Position numbers and translations under genes: made by a program. Of a stretch of 64,000 nt of DNA, positions 8,309 to 17,626 are shown in pieces. How positions within the stretch are numbered: the stretch's first letter is position 1; each line of letters opens with the position of its first letter. The stretch is from positions 29,554 to 93,553 of the forward strand of contig NZ_CAJYPS010000032.1 of assembly GCF_913777145.1 (NCBI RefSeq), in the 5' to 3' direction. The stretch is from an uncultured Roseateles sp. (GTDB lineage Bacteria; Pseudomonadota; Gammaproteobacteria; Burkholderiales; Burkholderiaceae_C). Below the pieces are notes generated by a model. It was not told where the DNA came from and did no database searches. It saw nothing but the letters and a program-made list of their open reading frames with translations.

Positions 8309-10879
8309 TCAGCCCTCGGCGATGCGCTTGGCCAGGTGGGCCAGCGCCTCTTCCACCTGGTCCACCAGCACCAGGCACAGGTCGCCCGGCTGCAGGCGGG
8401 CCAGCGCCCGGTCTATGGCCAGGAACTCGCCGACGATCTCCTCCACATGCGTGGTGCGCGACGCCCCGGCCAGGCCGGCGCGCAGCAGCGCCACCACCTC
8501 GCCGGCCGCGCGGCCGCGCTGGCAGGCATCTTCGTAGAGGATCACGTCGTCGAACGCGGCGCCGAGGATCTCGGTCTGCACGCGGATGTCCTCGTCGCGG
8601 CGGTCGCCCGCCCCGCTGATGACCACCACGCGCTTGTTGCCCGGCATCGCGCTGACCGCGCCCACCAGCGCCTTCATCGCGTCGCCGTTGTGGCCGTAGT
8701 CGGCGATCACGGTGGCGCCGCGATAGTCCATCACGTTGAAGCGGCCCGGCGCGTTGTCGGCGTCATTGGAGAAGCTGGCCACGCCGCGGCGTATGGTGTC
8801 CCAGTCCAGGCCCACGCCCCAGGCCGCGGCGATGGCGGCCATCGCGTTCTCGACCTGGAAGCCAATGCTGCCGCTGCGGGTCAGCGGGATGTCGCGCAGC
8901 GGGATGCTCTCGCGCCACGAGCCCTGGGCGGCGACGATCTGGTCGCCGTCCACATAGACGCTGCGCTTGCCCTGCGCGCGGTGCGTGGCCATCAGCGGGT
9001 GGTGGCGGTCGGCCGCGAAGAAGATCACCTGGCCGGGGCAGACCGAGGCCATGCCGGCGGTCAGCGGGTCGGCGGCGTTCAGCACCGCGTAGCCGGTGGG
9101 CGCCACGTTCTGCACGATGACGCGCTTGACCAGCACCAGGTCTTCCGCGGTGTGCAGGAAGTTCATGCCCAGGTGGTCGCCCGCGCCGACATTGGTGACC
9201 ACGGCCACCTGGCAGCGGTCGAAGCCCAGGCCCTCGCGCAGGATGCCGCCGCGGGCGGTCTCCAGCACGGCGGCCTCCACGTCCGGGTGCATCAGCACAT
9301 TGCGGGCGCTCTTGGGGCCGGAGCAGTCGCCGCTGTCGATCTGGCGGCCGTCCACGTAGACGCCGTCGGTGTTGGTCATGCCGACCTTGAGGCCGCAGCT
9401 GGCGAACAGGTGGGCGATCAGCCGCGTGACCGTGGTCTTGCCATTGGTGCCGGTGACGGCCACCACCGGGATGCGGCCGTCTTCCAGCGTGCCGGCCTTC
9501 TGGCCGTGGCCGAACAGGTGGCCGATGATGGCCTCGCCGACATTGCGGCCCTTGCCGAAGCTGGGGCTCAGGTGCATGCGCAGGCCCGGCGCAGCGTTCA
9601 CCTCGACGATGCCGCCGTTGATCTCCTCCAGCGGCCGCAGCACGCTCTCGGCCACCACGTCCACGCCGCACACATGCAGGCCCACGACCTGGGCCGCCGC
9701 GATCGCGCGGGCCGCCACCTCGGGGTGCACGTCGTCGGTCACGTCGGTGGCGGTGCCGCCGGTGCTCAGGTTGGCGTTGTTGCGCAGGATGACGCGCTGG
9801 CCCTTCTCGGGCACGGACTCGGGGGTCAGGCCTTGCTGCGTGAGCCGGGCCACCGCGATGTCGTCGAAGCGGATCTTGGTGAGCGAGGTCGCATGGCCGT
9901 CACCCCGGCGCGGGTCGCTGTTGACCTTGTCCACCAGCTGCTTGACGGTCAGCTGACCGTCGCCGATCACGTGCGGCGGGTCGCGTCGGGCGGCGGCGAC
10001 CAGCTTGTCGCCTATGACCAGCAGGCGGTAGTCGCCGCCCGGCAGGAACTTCTCCACCATGACCTGGCCGATCTCGTCGGCGGCCTTGTAGGCGATGTCG
10101 AAGTGGGCGCGGTCCACCACATTGACCGTGACGCCCTTGCCCTGGTTGCCGTCCTGCGGCTTCACGACCACCGGCAGGCCGATCTCCTGCGCGACCGCCC
10201 AGCCGTCGTCCGGCGAGTCCACCGGGCGGCCTATGGGCACGGGCACGCCGGCCGACTGCAGCAGGCGCTTGCAGAGGTCCTTGTCCTGCGCGATGGACTC
10301 GCTGACCGCGCTGGTCGCGTCCACCTCGGCGGCCCAGATGCGGCGCTGCTTGGCACCCCAGCCGAATTGCACCAGGCTGCCCTGGGTCAGGCGCTTGTAG
10401 GGGATGCCGCGCGCGATCGCGGCGTTCACGATGGAGCCGGTCGAGGGGCCCAGGCGGATGTCCTCGTCCAGCTCGCGCAGCTCGGCCAGCGTGGCGTCGG
10501 CGTCGAAGGCGCCGTCGTCCAGCGCAGCCTGCACCAGTTGCACCGCGCGCTCGAACGCGAGGCGGCCCACGTCCTCCTCGCTGTATTCGATGACAATCTG
10601 GTAGGTGCCGGCCTCGGGCGTCACATGGGTCTGGCTGAAGGTCACCGGGCAGCCGGCCTGGGCCTGCAGCGCCAGCACCGCCTGCTCCAGCACCTGGGCC
10701 AGCGAGGTGTCGCTGCGCAGCTCGCCGATGGTGGGGAAGCGCTGGCGCAGCCGGGCCTCGAAGCCCGGCAGGCGCTCCAGCGAGCGCTCGGCGTCATTGC
10801 AGTGCACCACCGCCTCGAGGGTGGTGTGGCGACTCCACATATTGGGGCCGCGCAGCGCGCGGATGCGAGAAACGTCCAT
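8309..10879 (-). CDS. cphA: cyanophycin synthetase, complete CphA1 type
   Basis: Makes the storage polymer multi-L-arginyl-poly-L-aspartate from Asp and Arg with ATP. From the ATG used here it has 856 residues. Order: N-terminal domain starting MDVSRIRALRGPNMW; ATP-grasp domain with KPQDGNQGKG (240-249) and IVEVNAAPG (425-433), which activates the backbone for Asp; Mur-ligase-like domain with an intact P-loop GTNGKTT (477-483) and a full C-terminal lobe, which adds Arg. An in-frame GTG at 10918 would add 13 residues; neither start has a good ribosome binding site, but the family normally begins at the M(D/E)VSRIRALRGPN segment. It lies downstream of the second synthetase and just upstream of the globin gene. 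Confidence 0.95.
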   Translation of the reverse strand: MDVSRIRALRGPNMWSRHTTLEAVVHCNDAERSLERLPGFEARLRQRFPTIGELRSDTSLAQVLEQAVLALQAQAGCPVTFSQTHVTPEAGTYQIVIEYSEEDVGRLAFERAVQLVQAALDDGAFDADATLAELRELDEDIRLGPSTGSIVNAAIARGIPYKRLTQGSLVQFGWGAKQRRIWAAEVDATSAVSESIAQDKDLCKRLLQSAGVPVPIGRPVDSPDDGWAVAQEIGLPVVVKPQDGNQGKGVTVNVVDRAHFDIAYKAADEIGQVMVEKFLPGGDYRLLVIGDKLVAAARRDPPHVIGDGQLTVKQLVDKVNSDPRRGDGHATSLTKIRFDDIAVARLTQQGLTPESVPEKGQRVILRNNANLSTGGTATDVTDDVHPEVAARAIAAAQVVGLHVCGVDVVAESVLRPLEEINGGIVEVNAAPGLRMHLSPSFGKGRNVGEAIIGHLFGHGQKAGTLEDGRIPVVAVTGTNGKTTVTRLIAHLFASCGLKVGMTNTDGVYVDGRQIDSGDCSGPKSARNVLMHPDVEAAVLETARGGILREGLGFDRCQVAVVTNVGAGDHLGMNFLHTAEDLVLVKRVIVQNVAPTGYAVLNAADPLTAGMASVCPGQVIFFAADRHHPLMATHRAQGKRSVYVDGDQIVAAQGSWRESIPLRDIPLTRSGSIGFQVENAMAAIAAAWGVGLDWDTIRRGVASFSNDADNAPGRFNVMDYRGATVIADYGHNGDAMKALVGAVSAMPGNKRVVVISGAGDRRDEDIRVQTEILGAAFDDVILYEDACQRGRAAGEVVALLRAGLAGASRTTHVEEIVGEFLAIDRALARLQPGDLCLVLVDQVEEALAHLAKRIAEG

Positions 10880-10971
10880 GTTGGTGTGGCGGTTCTTTGT
10901 TTTGAAGTTCAGAGCCACTGAAGTCGTGAAGCAACCGCAGCGAGCGCACGCAGGGTGGGCTGAGCAGCGCA

Positions 10972-10989
10972 GCCGTACTCCCGTACGGC
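10972..10989. repeat. hairpin in the gap between the two cyanophycin synthetase genes
   Basis: GCCGTAC and GTACGGC flank the loop TCCC in the 159-base gap. There is no T-run, so an attenuator, processing site or simple intergenic repeat are all possible. Confidence 0.4.
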
Positions 10990-11038
10990 GAGCGGCGCAG
11001 GCCCGCCATGTGTGCGCGCAGTCGGTTGATTCATGGCT

Positions 11039-13225
11039 TCAGGAGAGGTGGAGTTCGGGCACGAAGGTGTCGAGGCCGGCGGCGATGAGCTCGGGCGAGA
11101 TGCCCAGCGCCCAGGCGGTCGCGACCGCGGCCAGCAGCGTGGAGGCGTCGGTGGTGCCGGGGCCGAAGCGGGTCAGCAGGGCGTCCAGGTTGGCGCCGGG
11201 CGTCTCGGCGCTGCCCTGGGCCAGCACCGCGGCGCCGCCGCGCAGGAAGACCGCGCGGCCGCCGCGCTCGCGGTGATGCTTGAGGGCCTCCAGGCTGCCG
11301 TCCTCGGCATAGAAGACCACCTCGCCGTCGCTGAGCTCGGCCATGTCCACCAGGCGCGGGTGGGCGGCGTTCAGCACCGCCGCGCCCTCGCTGAGCACCA
11401 CGTCGATCTGGGTACGCAGCACCTTGTAGAGCTGGTCGGCGTCACGCACGTCGAAATGGGCCAGCGCCGCGATGGGCTCCAGGTCGGTGACCACGCCGAC
11501 CAGCGCGCGGTCATAGACGAGGCCGTCGCGCAGTATGGATTCGGCGTCGTTCTCGATGACGGCCGCATTGACCACGCGGTTCATCAGCAGGCGGTGGGCG
11601 GCGTCCCAGCGGGCGCTGTCCTTCTTCTCGACATTGCGCGTGCCCAGGAACAGGCCGTCGCGGCAGGCCAGGCCCACATGGTGGCCGTTCAGGTGCAGCA
11701 GCCAGGCCACCAGGCGGCTGATGGTGGCGCCGCCGCGCCGGGAGGCGCCGGAGCCGGCCACGCCGACGATGGGAATGCGGCCGCTCTCCTCGGGCGCGAA
11801 CAGGTGGTCGATGATGGCCTGGCCCACCGGGCGCGGGGCGCCGCCGGCGGGCTTGAGGTGCATCAGCAGACCCGGGCCGGCGTTCACCTCGACGATGGCG
11901 CCGCCGGTCTCGCTCAGCGGCTTGGAGATGTCTTCGGTGACCAGGTCCACGCCGGCGATGTCCAGGCCCACGGTGCGGGCCGCCAGCGACACCGCGTGCG
12001 CGACCTCGGGGTGGACCTCGTCGGTGCAGTCCAGCGCCACATTGCCGTTGCGCTGGATCAGCACGGTCTTGCCCGCGGGCGGCACGGCTTCGGGCGAGAA
12101 GCCCTGGCGTTGCAGGTCCAGCAGCACGACCGGGTCCTCGCCCAGCGTGATGCGGTTGAGCGGGAAGTCCTCGGTGAGGCCACGACGCGGATCGGTGTTG
12201 ATCTGCAGGTCGATCAGCTGCGCGACCGTGTGCTGGCCGTCGCCGGTGATCCAGGCAGCCTCGCCGCGCGCGGCGGCCACCACCTGGCCGCCCACCACCA
12301 GCAGGCGGTGCTCGTTGCCGCGGATGTAGCTTTCCACCAGCACCGACGAGCCTTCCGCATCGGCCAGCTTGAACGCGGCCTCGCAGTCGGCCTGGTTGGT
12401 GATGTCCAGCGTGACGCCACGGCCGTGGTTGCCGTCGCTGGGCTTGATGACCACCGGCAGGCCGATGTCCTGCGCGACCTCCCAGGCCTGGGTGGCGTCC
12501 TTGACCTCCTGGCCCTCGGGCACGGGCACGCCCACGGCCTTCAGCAGGGTCTTGGTGAGGTCCTTGTCACCCGCGATGCCCTCGGCAATCGCGCTGGTCA
12601 TGTCGGTCTCGGCGGTCCAGATGCGGCGCTGGCGCGCGCCATGGCCCAGCTGCACCAGGTTGCCGTCGTTGAGGCGGATGTGCGGGATGCGGCGGTCGGT
12701 CGCGGCGGCCACGATGGCGGCGGTGGACGGGCCCAGGTAGCAGTCGTCCAGCTTGTCGCGCACGCGGGCCACGGCGGCGGCCACGTCGAAGACCTCGTCG
12801 TTGATCATGGCCATGATCAGCGCATGGCCCTCGGCCAGCGCGGCGCGGGCCACCTGCTCGTCGCGGGCGCGGAACACCATGCGGTAGACGCCGCGCTCGC
12901 TGGTGGAGCGGGTCTGGCCGAAGCCGGTGGGCATGCCCGCCAGGTTCAGCAGCTCGATGACGATGTGCTCCAGCACATGGCCCATCCAGGTGCCGTCGCG
13001 CAGGCGCTCGATGAAGCCGCCGCGTTCGCCGACGCCGCAGTGGTGCTCGATCAGCGCGGGCAGCGCGGCGGTGAGGCGGTCGTTGAAGCCGGGCAGCAGG
13101 TGGGAGGGGTAGTCCTCCAGCTCGCCCAGGTCCAGCCAGACCTCCAGCACGGGCCGGTAGGTCCACATGTTGGGGCCGCGCAGGTAGTTAATGCGCAACA
13201 GGCGGATGTCGTTTTTCTTGCTCAT
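11039..13225 (-). CDS. second cyanophycin synthetase, CphA2/CphA'-type with degenerate Mur-ligase domain
   Basis: A 728-residue paralogue of the neighbouring synthetase. The N-terminal domain (NYLRGPNMW) and ATP-grasp domain (KPSDGNHGRG at 261-270, AIVEVNAGPG near 442-451) are intact. The Mur-ligase half is not: where CphA1 has GTNGKTT, this protein reads GSGASRRGGAT (about 491-501), and it ends at FVPELHLS without the C-terminal lobe. That is the layout of CphA2-type enzymes, which in cyanobacteria join ready-made beta-Asp-Arg dipeptides and need one ATP site. By analogy it may recycle dipeptide or help CphA1. The start MSKKNDIRLL is chosen as the first ATG before the conserved domain; longer in-frame sequence runs back into the divergent ABC gene. 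Confidence 0.9.
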   Translation of the reverse strand: MSKKNDIRLLRINYLRGPNMWTYRPVLEVWLDLGELEDYPSHLLPGFNDRLTAALPALIEHHCGVGERGGFIERLRDGTWMGHVLEHIVIELLNLAGMPTGFGQTRSTSERGVYRMVFRARDEQVARAALAEGHALIMAMINDEVFDVAAAVARVRDKLDDCYLGPSTAAIVAAATDRRIPHIRLNDGNLVQLGHGARQRRIWTAETDMTSAIAEGIAGDKDLTKTLLKAVGVPVPEGQEVKDATQAWEVAQDIGLPVVIKPSDGNHGRGVTLDITNQADCEAAFKLADAEGSSVLVESYIRGNEHRLLVVGGQVVAAARGEAAWITGDGQHTVAQLIDLQINTDPRRGLTEDFPLNRITLGEDPVVLLDLQRQGFSPEAVPPAGKTVLIQRNGNVALDCTDEVHPEVAHAVSLAARTVGLDIAGVDLVTEDISKPLSETGGAIVEVNAGPGLLMHLKPAGGAPRPVGQAIIDHLFAPEESGRIPIVGVAGSGASRRGGATISRLVAWLLHLNGHHVGLACRDGLFLGTRNVEKKDSARWDAAHRLLMNRVVNAAVIENDAESILRDGLVYDRALVGVVTDLEPIAALAHFDVRDADQLYKVLRTQIDVVLSEGAAVLNAAHPRLVDMAELSDGEVVFYAEDGSLEALKHHRERGGRAVFLRGGAAVLAQGSAETPGANLDALLTRFGPGTTDASTLLAAVATAWALGISPELIAAGLDTFVPELHLS

Positions 13226-13329
13226 GTAGTCATGGAGTTGAGCGCTGGGCAGCGGCTGGGATTTTGCGCCCAAGTCATCGGGGAGAATCGGTGCCATCGC
13301 GTCGGAGCCGAAATCCGCCACAACAACCC

Positions 13330-15585
13330 ATGCAAGATCCTGTCCCAGCCCTCCCGCCTCATCCTCATCTGGCCGCCCTGCAGGGGCAGCTCCTGTCAGG
13401 CGAGAACGTGGTGGCCACGCTGGCGGTTGACCTGGACGCCCACGGGCGCTTCGGTCAGGGCCTGATCGCGCTGACCGATTCACGCCTGCTGGCGCTGGAG
13501 CCCGCCTCCCGGCAATGGAGCGTCCATACGCTGACGCCGGACCAGACGCTGCGCCTCAGCGACCACGGTGGCCTGGCCTTTCTGGACCTGGCCGACACCC
13601 GCCAGCGCCTGGCGCGCTGGCGCTTCACGCTGGCCTGCAACCCCGAGGCGGTGCGCTTCGTGGATGCCTTCGAGCGCGAGATCCTGCGCCTGTCGGGCCG
13701 GCCGGCGCCGGTCGTGGACGAGGACGACGGCGAGGCGGACTTCGATTTCGGCGAGAGCGCCACTCCGCCCAGTACCTGGGTGCTGCTGCGTCTGTGGCGT
13801 TTTGCGCGGCCCTACCAGGGTCAGCTGTTGCTGGGCTTTTTGCTGATGCTGGGCTCTACCGGCGCGACGCTGGTGGCGCCCTACCTGACCATGCCGCTGA
13901 TGGACGAGGTGCTGATCCCCTTCCAGAACGGCCAGGCCATAGACAGCATGCTGGTGGGCAAGCTGCTGGCCGGCCTGCTGGGCGCGGCGCTGGTGTCCTG
14001 GGGCATGGGCTGGGCCAAGACCTACCTGCTGGCGCTGATGTCCGAGCGCATCGCGGCGGACCTGCGCACCACCACCTTCGAGCACCTGCTGGGCCTGTCG
14101 CTGGAGTATTTCGGCAGCAAGCGCACAGGCGACCTGATGTCGCGCATAGGCTCCGAGACCGACCGCATCAGCGTGTTCCTGAGCCTGCACGCGCTGGACT
14201 TCATCACCGACGTGCTGATGCTGGCCATGACCGCCATCATCCTGTTCAGCATCCACCCCGGCCTGGCCGTGGCCACGCTGGTGCCGCTGCCCTTCATCGC
14301 GTGGCTGATCCATCTGGTGCGCGACCGCCTGCGCACCGGCTTCGAGAAGATAGACCGCGTGTGGGGCGAGATCACCAACGTGCTGGCCGACACCATCCCC
14401 GGCATCCGCGTGGTCAAGGCCTTCGCGCAGGAGGCGCGCGAGGCGCGGCGCTTCAAGGAGGCCAATGCCAACAACCTGCAGGTGAATGACCGGCTGAACA
14501 AGACCTGGAGCCTGTTCACGCCCACGGTGAGCCTGCTGACCGAGATCGGCCTGCTGGTGGTGTGGGGCGTGGGCATCTGGCTGATCGCCGGCCACAGCAT
14601 CACGGTGGGCGTGCTGACCGCCTTCCTGGCCTACATCGGCCGCTTCTACGCGCGGCTGGATTCCATGAGCCGCATCGTGTCGGTCACGCAGAAGGCCGCG
14701 GCCGGTGCCAAGCGCATCTTCGACATCCTGGACCATGTCTCCAACGTGCCGGACCCGGTCAGCCCCCAGCCCTTCGAGAACGTGCAGGGCGCAATCTCGC
14801 TGCAGGGCGTGAACTTCCGCTACGGCTCGCGTTCGGTCATCCGCACGCTCAACCTGGACATCCGCCCCGGCGAGATGGTGGGCCTGGTGGGTCACAGCGG
14901 CTCCGGCAAGAGCACGCTGGTCAACCTGATCTGCCGCTTCTACGACGTGACCGAGGGCGCGATCAAGGTGGACGGCGTGGACCTGCGCCGCATCAGGGTG
15001 GCCGACTACCGCCGCCACATCGGCTTGGTGCTGCAGGAGCCCTTCTTGTTCTTCGGCACCATCGCGGAGAACATCGCCTACGGCAAGCCCGACGCCACCC
15101 GCGACGAGATCGTCGCCGCTGCCCGCGCGGCGCATGCGCACGAGTTCATCCTGCGCCTGCCGCACGGCTACGACAGCCTGGTGGGCGAGCGCGGCCAGGG
15201 CCTGTCGGGCGGCGAGCGCCAGCGCATCTCCATCGCGCGCGCACTGCTGATCGACCCGGCCATCCTCATCCTGGACGAAGCCACCTCGGCGGTGGACACC
15301 GAGACCGAGAAGGAGATCCAGCGCGCGCTGGACAACCTCGTGAAGGGCCGCACCACCATCGCCATCGCCCACCGCCTGTCCACGCTGCGCAAGGCCGACC
15401 GCCTGGTGGTGATGGACCGCGGCGAGATCGTCGAGCTGGGCCCGCATGACGAGCTGATCGAGAAGCAGGGCCATTACTGGCGGCTGTGGGAGGCGCAGGC
15501 GCGGCGTGTCGATGCCGAGCACGCCGACGAGGGCGGCCTGCTGGTGGTCTCGCCCAACCCCAATGCCCACACGGTGAACGCATGA
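13330..15585 (+). CDS. ABC transporter, permease-ATPase half-transporter of the cyanophycin locus
   Basis: A 751-residue type I ABC half-transporter. Residues 1-150 form an extra soluble N-terminal domain unlike ordinary MsbA-type exporters. Six membrane helices follow (about 160-450), then an ATPase with Walker [10 protein letters not shown] (521-529), the signature LSGGERQ (626-632) and Walker B ILDEATS (about 647-653), plus the His-switch region. The ATG at 13330 fits the domain start and leaves a 104-base divergent gap with the CphA2-type gene. It overlaps the DUF1854 gene as ATGA. From memory, this ABC plus DUF1854 pair is regularly found beside cphA genes and is named cyanophycin metabolism-associated in RefSeq. 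Its substrate is not known to me. Confidence 0.88.
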   Translation: MQDPVPALPPHPHLAALQGQLLSGENVVATLAVDLDAHGRFGQGLIALTDSRLLALEPASRQWSVHTLTPDQTLRLSDHGGLAFLDLADTRQRLARWRFTLACNPEAVRFVDAFEREILRLSGRPAPVVDEDDGEADFDFGESATPPSTWVLLRLWRFARPYQGQLLLGFLLMLGSTGATLVAPYLTMPLMDEVLIPFQNGQAIDSMLVGKLLAGLLGAALVSWGMGWAKTYLLALMSERIAADLRTTTFEHLLGLSLEYFGSKRTGDLMSRIGSETDRISVFLSLHALDFITDVLMLAMTAIILFSIHPGLAVATLVPLPFIAWLIHLVRDRLRTGFEKIDRVWGEITNVLADTIPGIRVVKAFAQEAREARRFKEANANNLQVNDRLNKTWSLFTPTVSLLTEIGLLVVWGVGIWLIAGHSITVGVLTAFLAYIGRFYARLDSMSRIVSVTQKAAAGAKRIFDILDHVSNVPDPVSPQPFENVQGAISLQGVNFRYGSRSVIRTLNLDIRPGEMVGLVGHSGSGKSTLVNLICRFYDVTEGAIKVDGVDLRRIRVADYRRHIGLVLQEPFLFFGTIAENIAYGKPDATRDEIVAAARAAHAHEFILRLPHGYDSLVGERGQGLSGGERQRISIARALLIDPAILILDEATSAVDTETEKEIQRALDNLVKGRTTIAIAHRLSTLRKADRLVVMDRGEIVELGPHDELIEKQGHYWRLWEAQARRVDAEHADEGGLLVVSPNPNAHTVNA

Positions 15586-16055
15586 GCACGCTGCCCTTCA
15601 AGGACCTGCAACTGGATGCCTTCGGCCGCCTGGTGCTGACCGACCTGGACGGCGGCGAGCATGTGGGCGTGACGCCAGTGCGCGCCCACCCCATCAGCGC
15701 GCCCGACGAGGGCCTGTCCCTGGTCGGCACGCATGGCCACGAGCTGGCCTGGGTGCCGCGCCTGGCCGCACTGCCCGAGGGCCCGCGCACGCTGCTGCAG
15801 GCCGAGCTGGCCCAGCGCGAGTTCCACCCCACGCTGCTGCGTCTGCTGGCGGTCAACACCTTCGCGACGCCCAGCACCTGGACCGTGGAGACCGACCGGG
15901 GTCAGGTCGAGCTGGTGCTCAAGAGCGAGGAAGACATCCGCCGCCTCGGCGAGGGCCGGCTGATGATCACGTCCAGCCACGGCGTGCAGTACCAGGTGCC
16001 GGACCGCTGGGCGCTGGACAAGCACTCGCGCCGCCTGCTGGAGCGCTTCCTGTGA
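15582..16055 (+). CDS. DUF1854 protein of the cyanophycin locus
   Basis: A 157-residue soluble protein with no signal or membrane segment. The block DAFGRLVLTDLDGGEHVGVTP near the start and the C-terminal ITSSHGVQYQVPDRWALD, with charged VLKSEEDIRRL between, match my memory of DUF1854, a family that travels with cphA and an ABC protein. No catalytic motif is evident. Start and stop overlap both neighbours by a few bases, so it is tightly coupled to the ABC transporter and to the flavin reductase. It may be a partner or regulator of the transporter; that is inference. Confidence 0.82.
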   Translation: MSTLPFKDLQLDAFGRLVLTDLDGGEHVGVTPVRAHPISAPDEGLSLVGTHGHELAWVPRLAALPEGPRTLLQAELAQREFHPTLLRLLAVNTFATPSTWTVETDRGQVELVLKSEEDIRRLGEGRLMITSSHGVQYQVPDRWALDKHSRRLLERFL

Positions 16056-16630
16056 TGCGGCCGGTCGCGCTGGCCCATGCCAGCCGGCTCATCAACCACG
16101 GCCCCACGGTGCTGGTGGGCGCGGCCCATGGCGGGCGGCGCAACCTGATGGCCGCGGCCTGGAGCATGCCGGTGGAGTTCGAGCCGCCGCGCGTGGTCGT
16201 GGTGCTGGACAAGAGCACCTTCACGCGCGAGCTGGTGCTGGCCTCGGGGCATTTCGGCCTCAGCGTGCCGGGGCGGCATCAGGCCGACCTGGTCTACACG
16301 CTGGGCAGCGAGTCGGGCCGCGACGAAGACAAGTTCGCCCGTCATGGCCTGGACGCCGAGGCCGGCCCGGTGCTGGGCCTGCCCCAGCTGGCGGGCTGCG
16401 TGGCCCACCTGGAATGCCGGCTCATCGAGGAGCCGCACGCGCAGGCGGCCTACGACTGCTTCTTCGGCGAGGTGGTGTCGGCCGTGGCCGACGAGCGCAT
16501 CTTCAAGGACGGCCACTGGTCGCTGCGGGCGGACAACGCCGCGCTGCACACGCTGCACCACTTCGGCGCCGGCCTGTTCGGCGTGGCCGCCGAGCCTGTG
16601 CAGGCCCGAAAGCTGGCGCCCATCGGCTGA
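16052..16630 (+). CDS. flavin reductase family protein (FMN-binding split barrel)
   Basis: A 192-residue protein of the flavin reductase-like/DIM6 family. The pattern of NLMAAAWSMPVEFEPPRVVVVLD, then a FTRELVLASGHFGLSVP block and a later LECRLIEEPHA strand, is typical of FMN-binding split barrels. Partner and substrate are unknown. The start is either GTG at 16052 or the adjacent ATG at 16055; both overlap the DUF1854 stop. Being third in the cyanophycin-linked rightward unit, it may simply be co-transcribed. It converges on bfr. Confidence 0.82.
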   Translation: MMRPVALAHASRLINHGPTVLVGAAHGGRRNLMAAAWSMPVEFEPPRVVVVLDKSTFTRELVLASGHFGLSVPGRHQADLVYTLGSESGRDEDKFARHGLDAEAGPVLGLPQLAGCVAHLECRLIEEPHAQAAYDCFFGEVVSAVADERIFKDGHWSLRADNAALHTLHHFGAGLFGVAAEPVQARKLAPIG

Positions 16631-16681
16631 TCGTGCTCGGGGGCGTTGGGCCGACCGCTCTCCAGCCGGCCCTCCGGGGGC

Positions 16682-17152
16682 TTATTCCCCCATCTGCGAC
16701 TGCAGGTAGTTCTGCTCGCCGACCTTGCCGACCAGCTCCAGCTGGGTTTCGAGGTGGTCGATGTGTTCCTCGGTGTCGTCGAGGATCTTCACGAACAGCT
16801 CGCGGGACACGTAGTCACGCACCTGTTCGCAATGGGCGATGGCGTCCTTCAGGTGGGTGTGCGAGGTCCTCTCGATGACGAGGTCGCAGCGCATGGTCTC
16901 GACCGCGTCCTCGCCGATGAGGAGCTTGCCCAGGTCCTGCAGATTGGGCAGGCCGTCCAGCGTCAGCACGCGCTCGATCAGCAGGTCGGCGTGCTTCATC
17001 TCCTCGATGGACTCCTTGTACTCGTGGTCGGCCATCTTCATCAGGCCCCAGTTCTTCAGCATGCGGGCGTGCAGGAAGTACTGGTTGATGGCCGTCAGCT
17101 CCAGCTTCAGCTGCTGGTTGAGGTGGATGATGACCTGCGGGTCGCCTTGCAT
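16682..17152 (-). CDS. bfr: bacterioferritin
   Basis: A 156-residue iron-storage protein that forms 24-subunit cages with haem at subunit pairs. The haem ligand M52 is present in EMKHAD. Ferroxidase ligands E18, E51, H54, E94 and H130 align by count with the E. coli protein, but position 127, a glutamate in E. coli, reads threonine here (DDTEEH, T127-E128-E129-H130). A neighbouring glutamate may substitute. An AGGAG sits six bases before the ATG. It is divergent from bfd with a Fur-like dyad between, so iron control of both genes is likely. Confidence 0.95.
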   Translation of the reverse strand: MQGDPQVIIHLNQQLKLELTAINQYFLHARMLKNWGLMKMADHEYKESIEEMKHADLLIERVLTLDGLPNLQDLGKLLIGEDAVETMRCDLVIERTSHTHLKDAIAHCEQVRDYVSRELFVKILDDTEEHIDHLETQLELVGKVGEQNYLQSQMGE

Positions 17153-17224
17153 GGGGTACTCCTGGCTTGTTCTCGAAGGGCCCGAGTATCCCCAGTGTCG
17201 GCAGGCCTACAAAACCGCACTCAT

Positions 17225-17251
17225 TGCTAATGAGATCAATTCGCATTAGCA
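17225..17251. promoter_or_regulatory. Fur-like operator between bfr and bfd
   Basis: TGCTAATG and CATTAGCA form perfect 8-base arms around an 11-base centre. Read on the minus strand the core AATGCGAATTGATCTCATT resembles a Fur box of the ATGAGAAT-type. It is one of the few AT-rich spots in the region and lies 11 bases before the bfd ATG and about 72 bases before bfr. Confidence 0.6.
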
Positions 17252-17262
17252 TGCGCAGCATC

Positions 17263-17487
17263 ATGATCGTCTGTGTCTGCCACCGAGTGTCTGATCGCGA
17301 TATCGCGATCGCCGCGTCCAGCGGCTGCCGGAGCTTCGAAGCCCTGCAGGACGACCTGCGTGTGGGTACGGCCTGCGGCGCCTGCCGCGACTGCGCCTGT
17401 GCGGTGTTCGAGGAAAGCCGTGTCGAGGGCGGGGCGTCGCCGGCCCAGGGCATGGCGGTCGCCGCACGCATGCTGCTGGCGGCCTGA
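17263..17487 (+). CDS. bfd: bacterioferritin-associated ferredoxin
   Basis: A 74-residue [2Fe-2S] ferredoxin that binds bacterioferritin and reduces its core iron for release. The four cluster cysteines have the Bfd spacing: C4 and C6 (CVC), then C38 and C41 (CGAC). The start MIVCVCHRVSD is the usual Bfd N-terminus; an ATG four codons earlier is possible. Divergent pairing with bfr and the dyad immediately upstream support the call. The C-terminal ~25 residues are a family-typical variable tail. Confidence 0.95.
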   Translation: MIVCVCHRVSDRDIAIAASSGCRSFEALQDDLRVGTACGACRDCACAVFEESRVEGGASPAQGMAVAARMLLAA

Positions 17488-17626
17488 GGGCGGGCACAGC
17501 CCTTAAACTGCGGGCCCTGCGGTCGCGCCTGGCGTGGCCGTGGCCGTATTCCCAGAGTTCTCGTGTGTTGTGTCTGCGCAGCCGCTTGGGCCGCGGGCTT
17601 TCTCTCACAACCCAAGGAGACACTCC

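Noticed and set aside
8282..10921. A very long open frame on the plus strand opposite cyanophycin synthetase
   Set aside because: High GC leaves few stops in the antisense frame. The translation is rich in His, Val, Ala and Gly with no domain, while the opposite strand is a textbook cphA.
11033..13465. A long plus-strand open frame opposite the second cyanophycin synthetase
   Set aside because: Biased composition and no motifs; shadow of the true gene.
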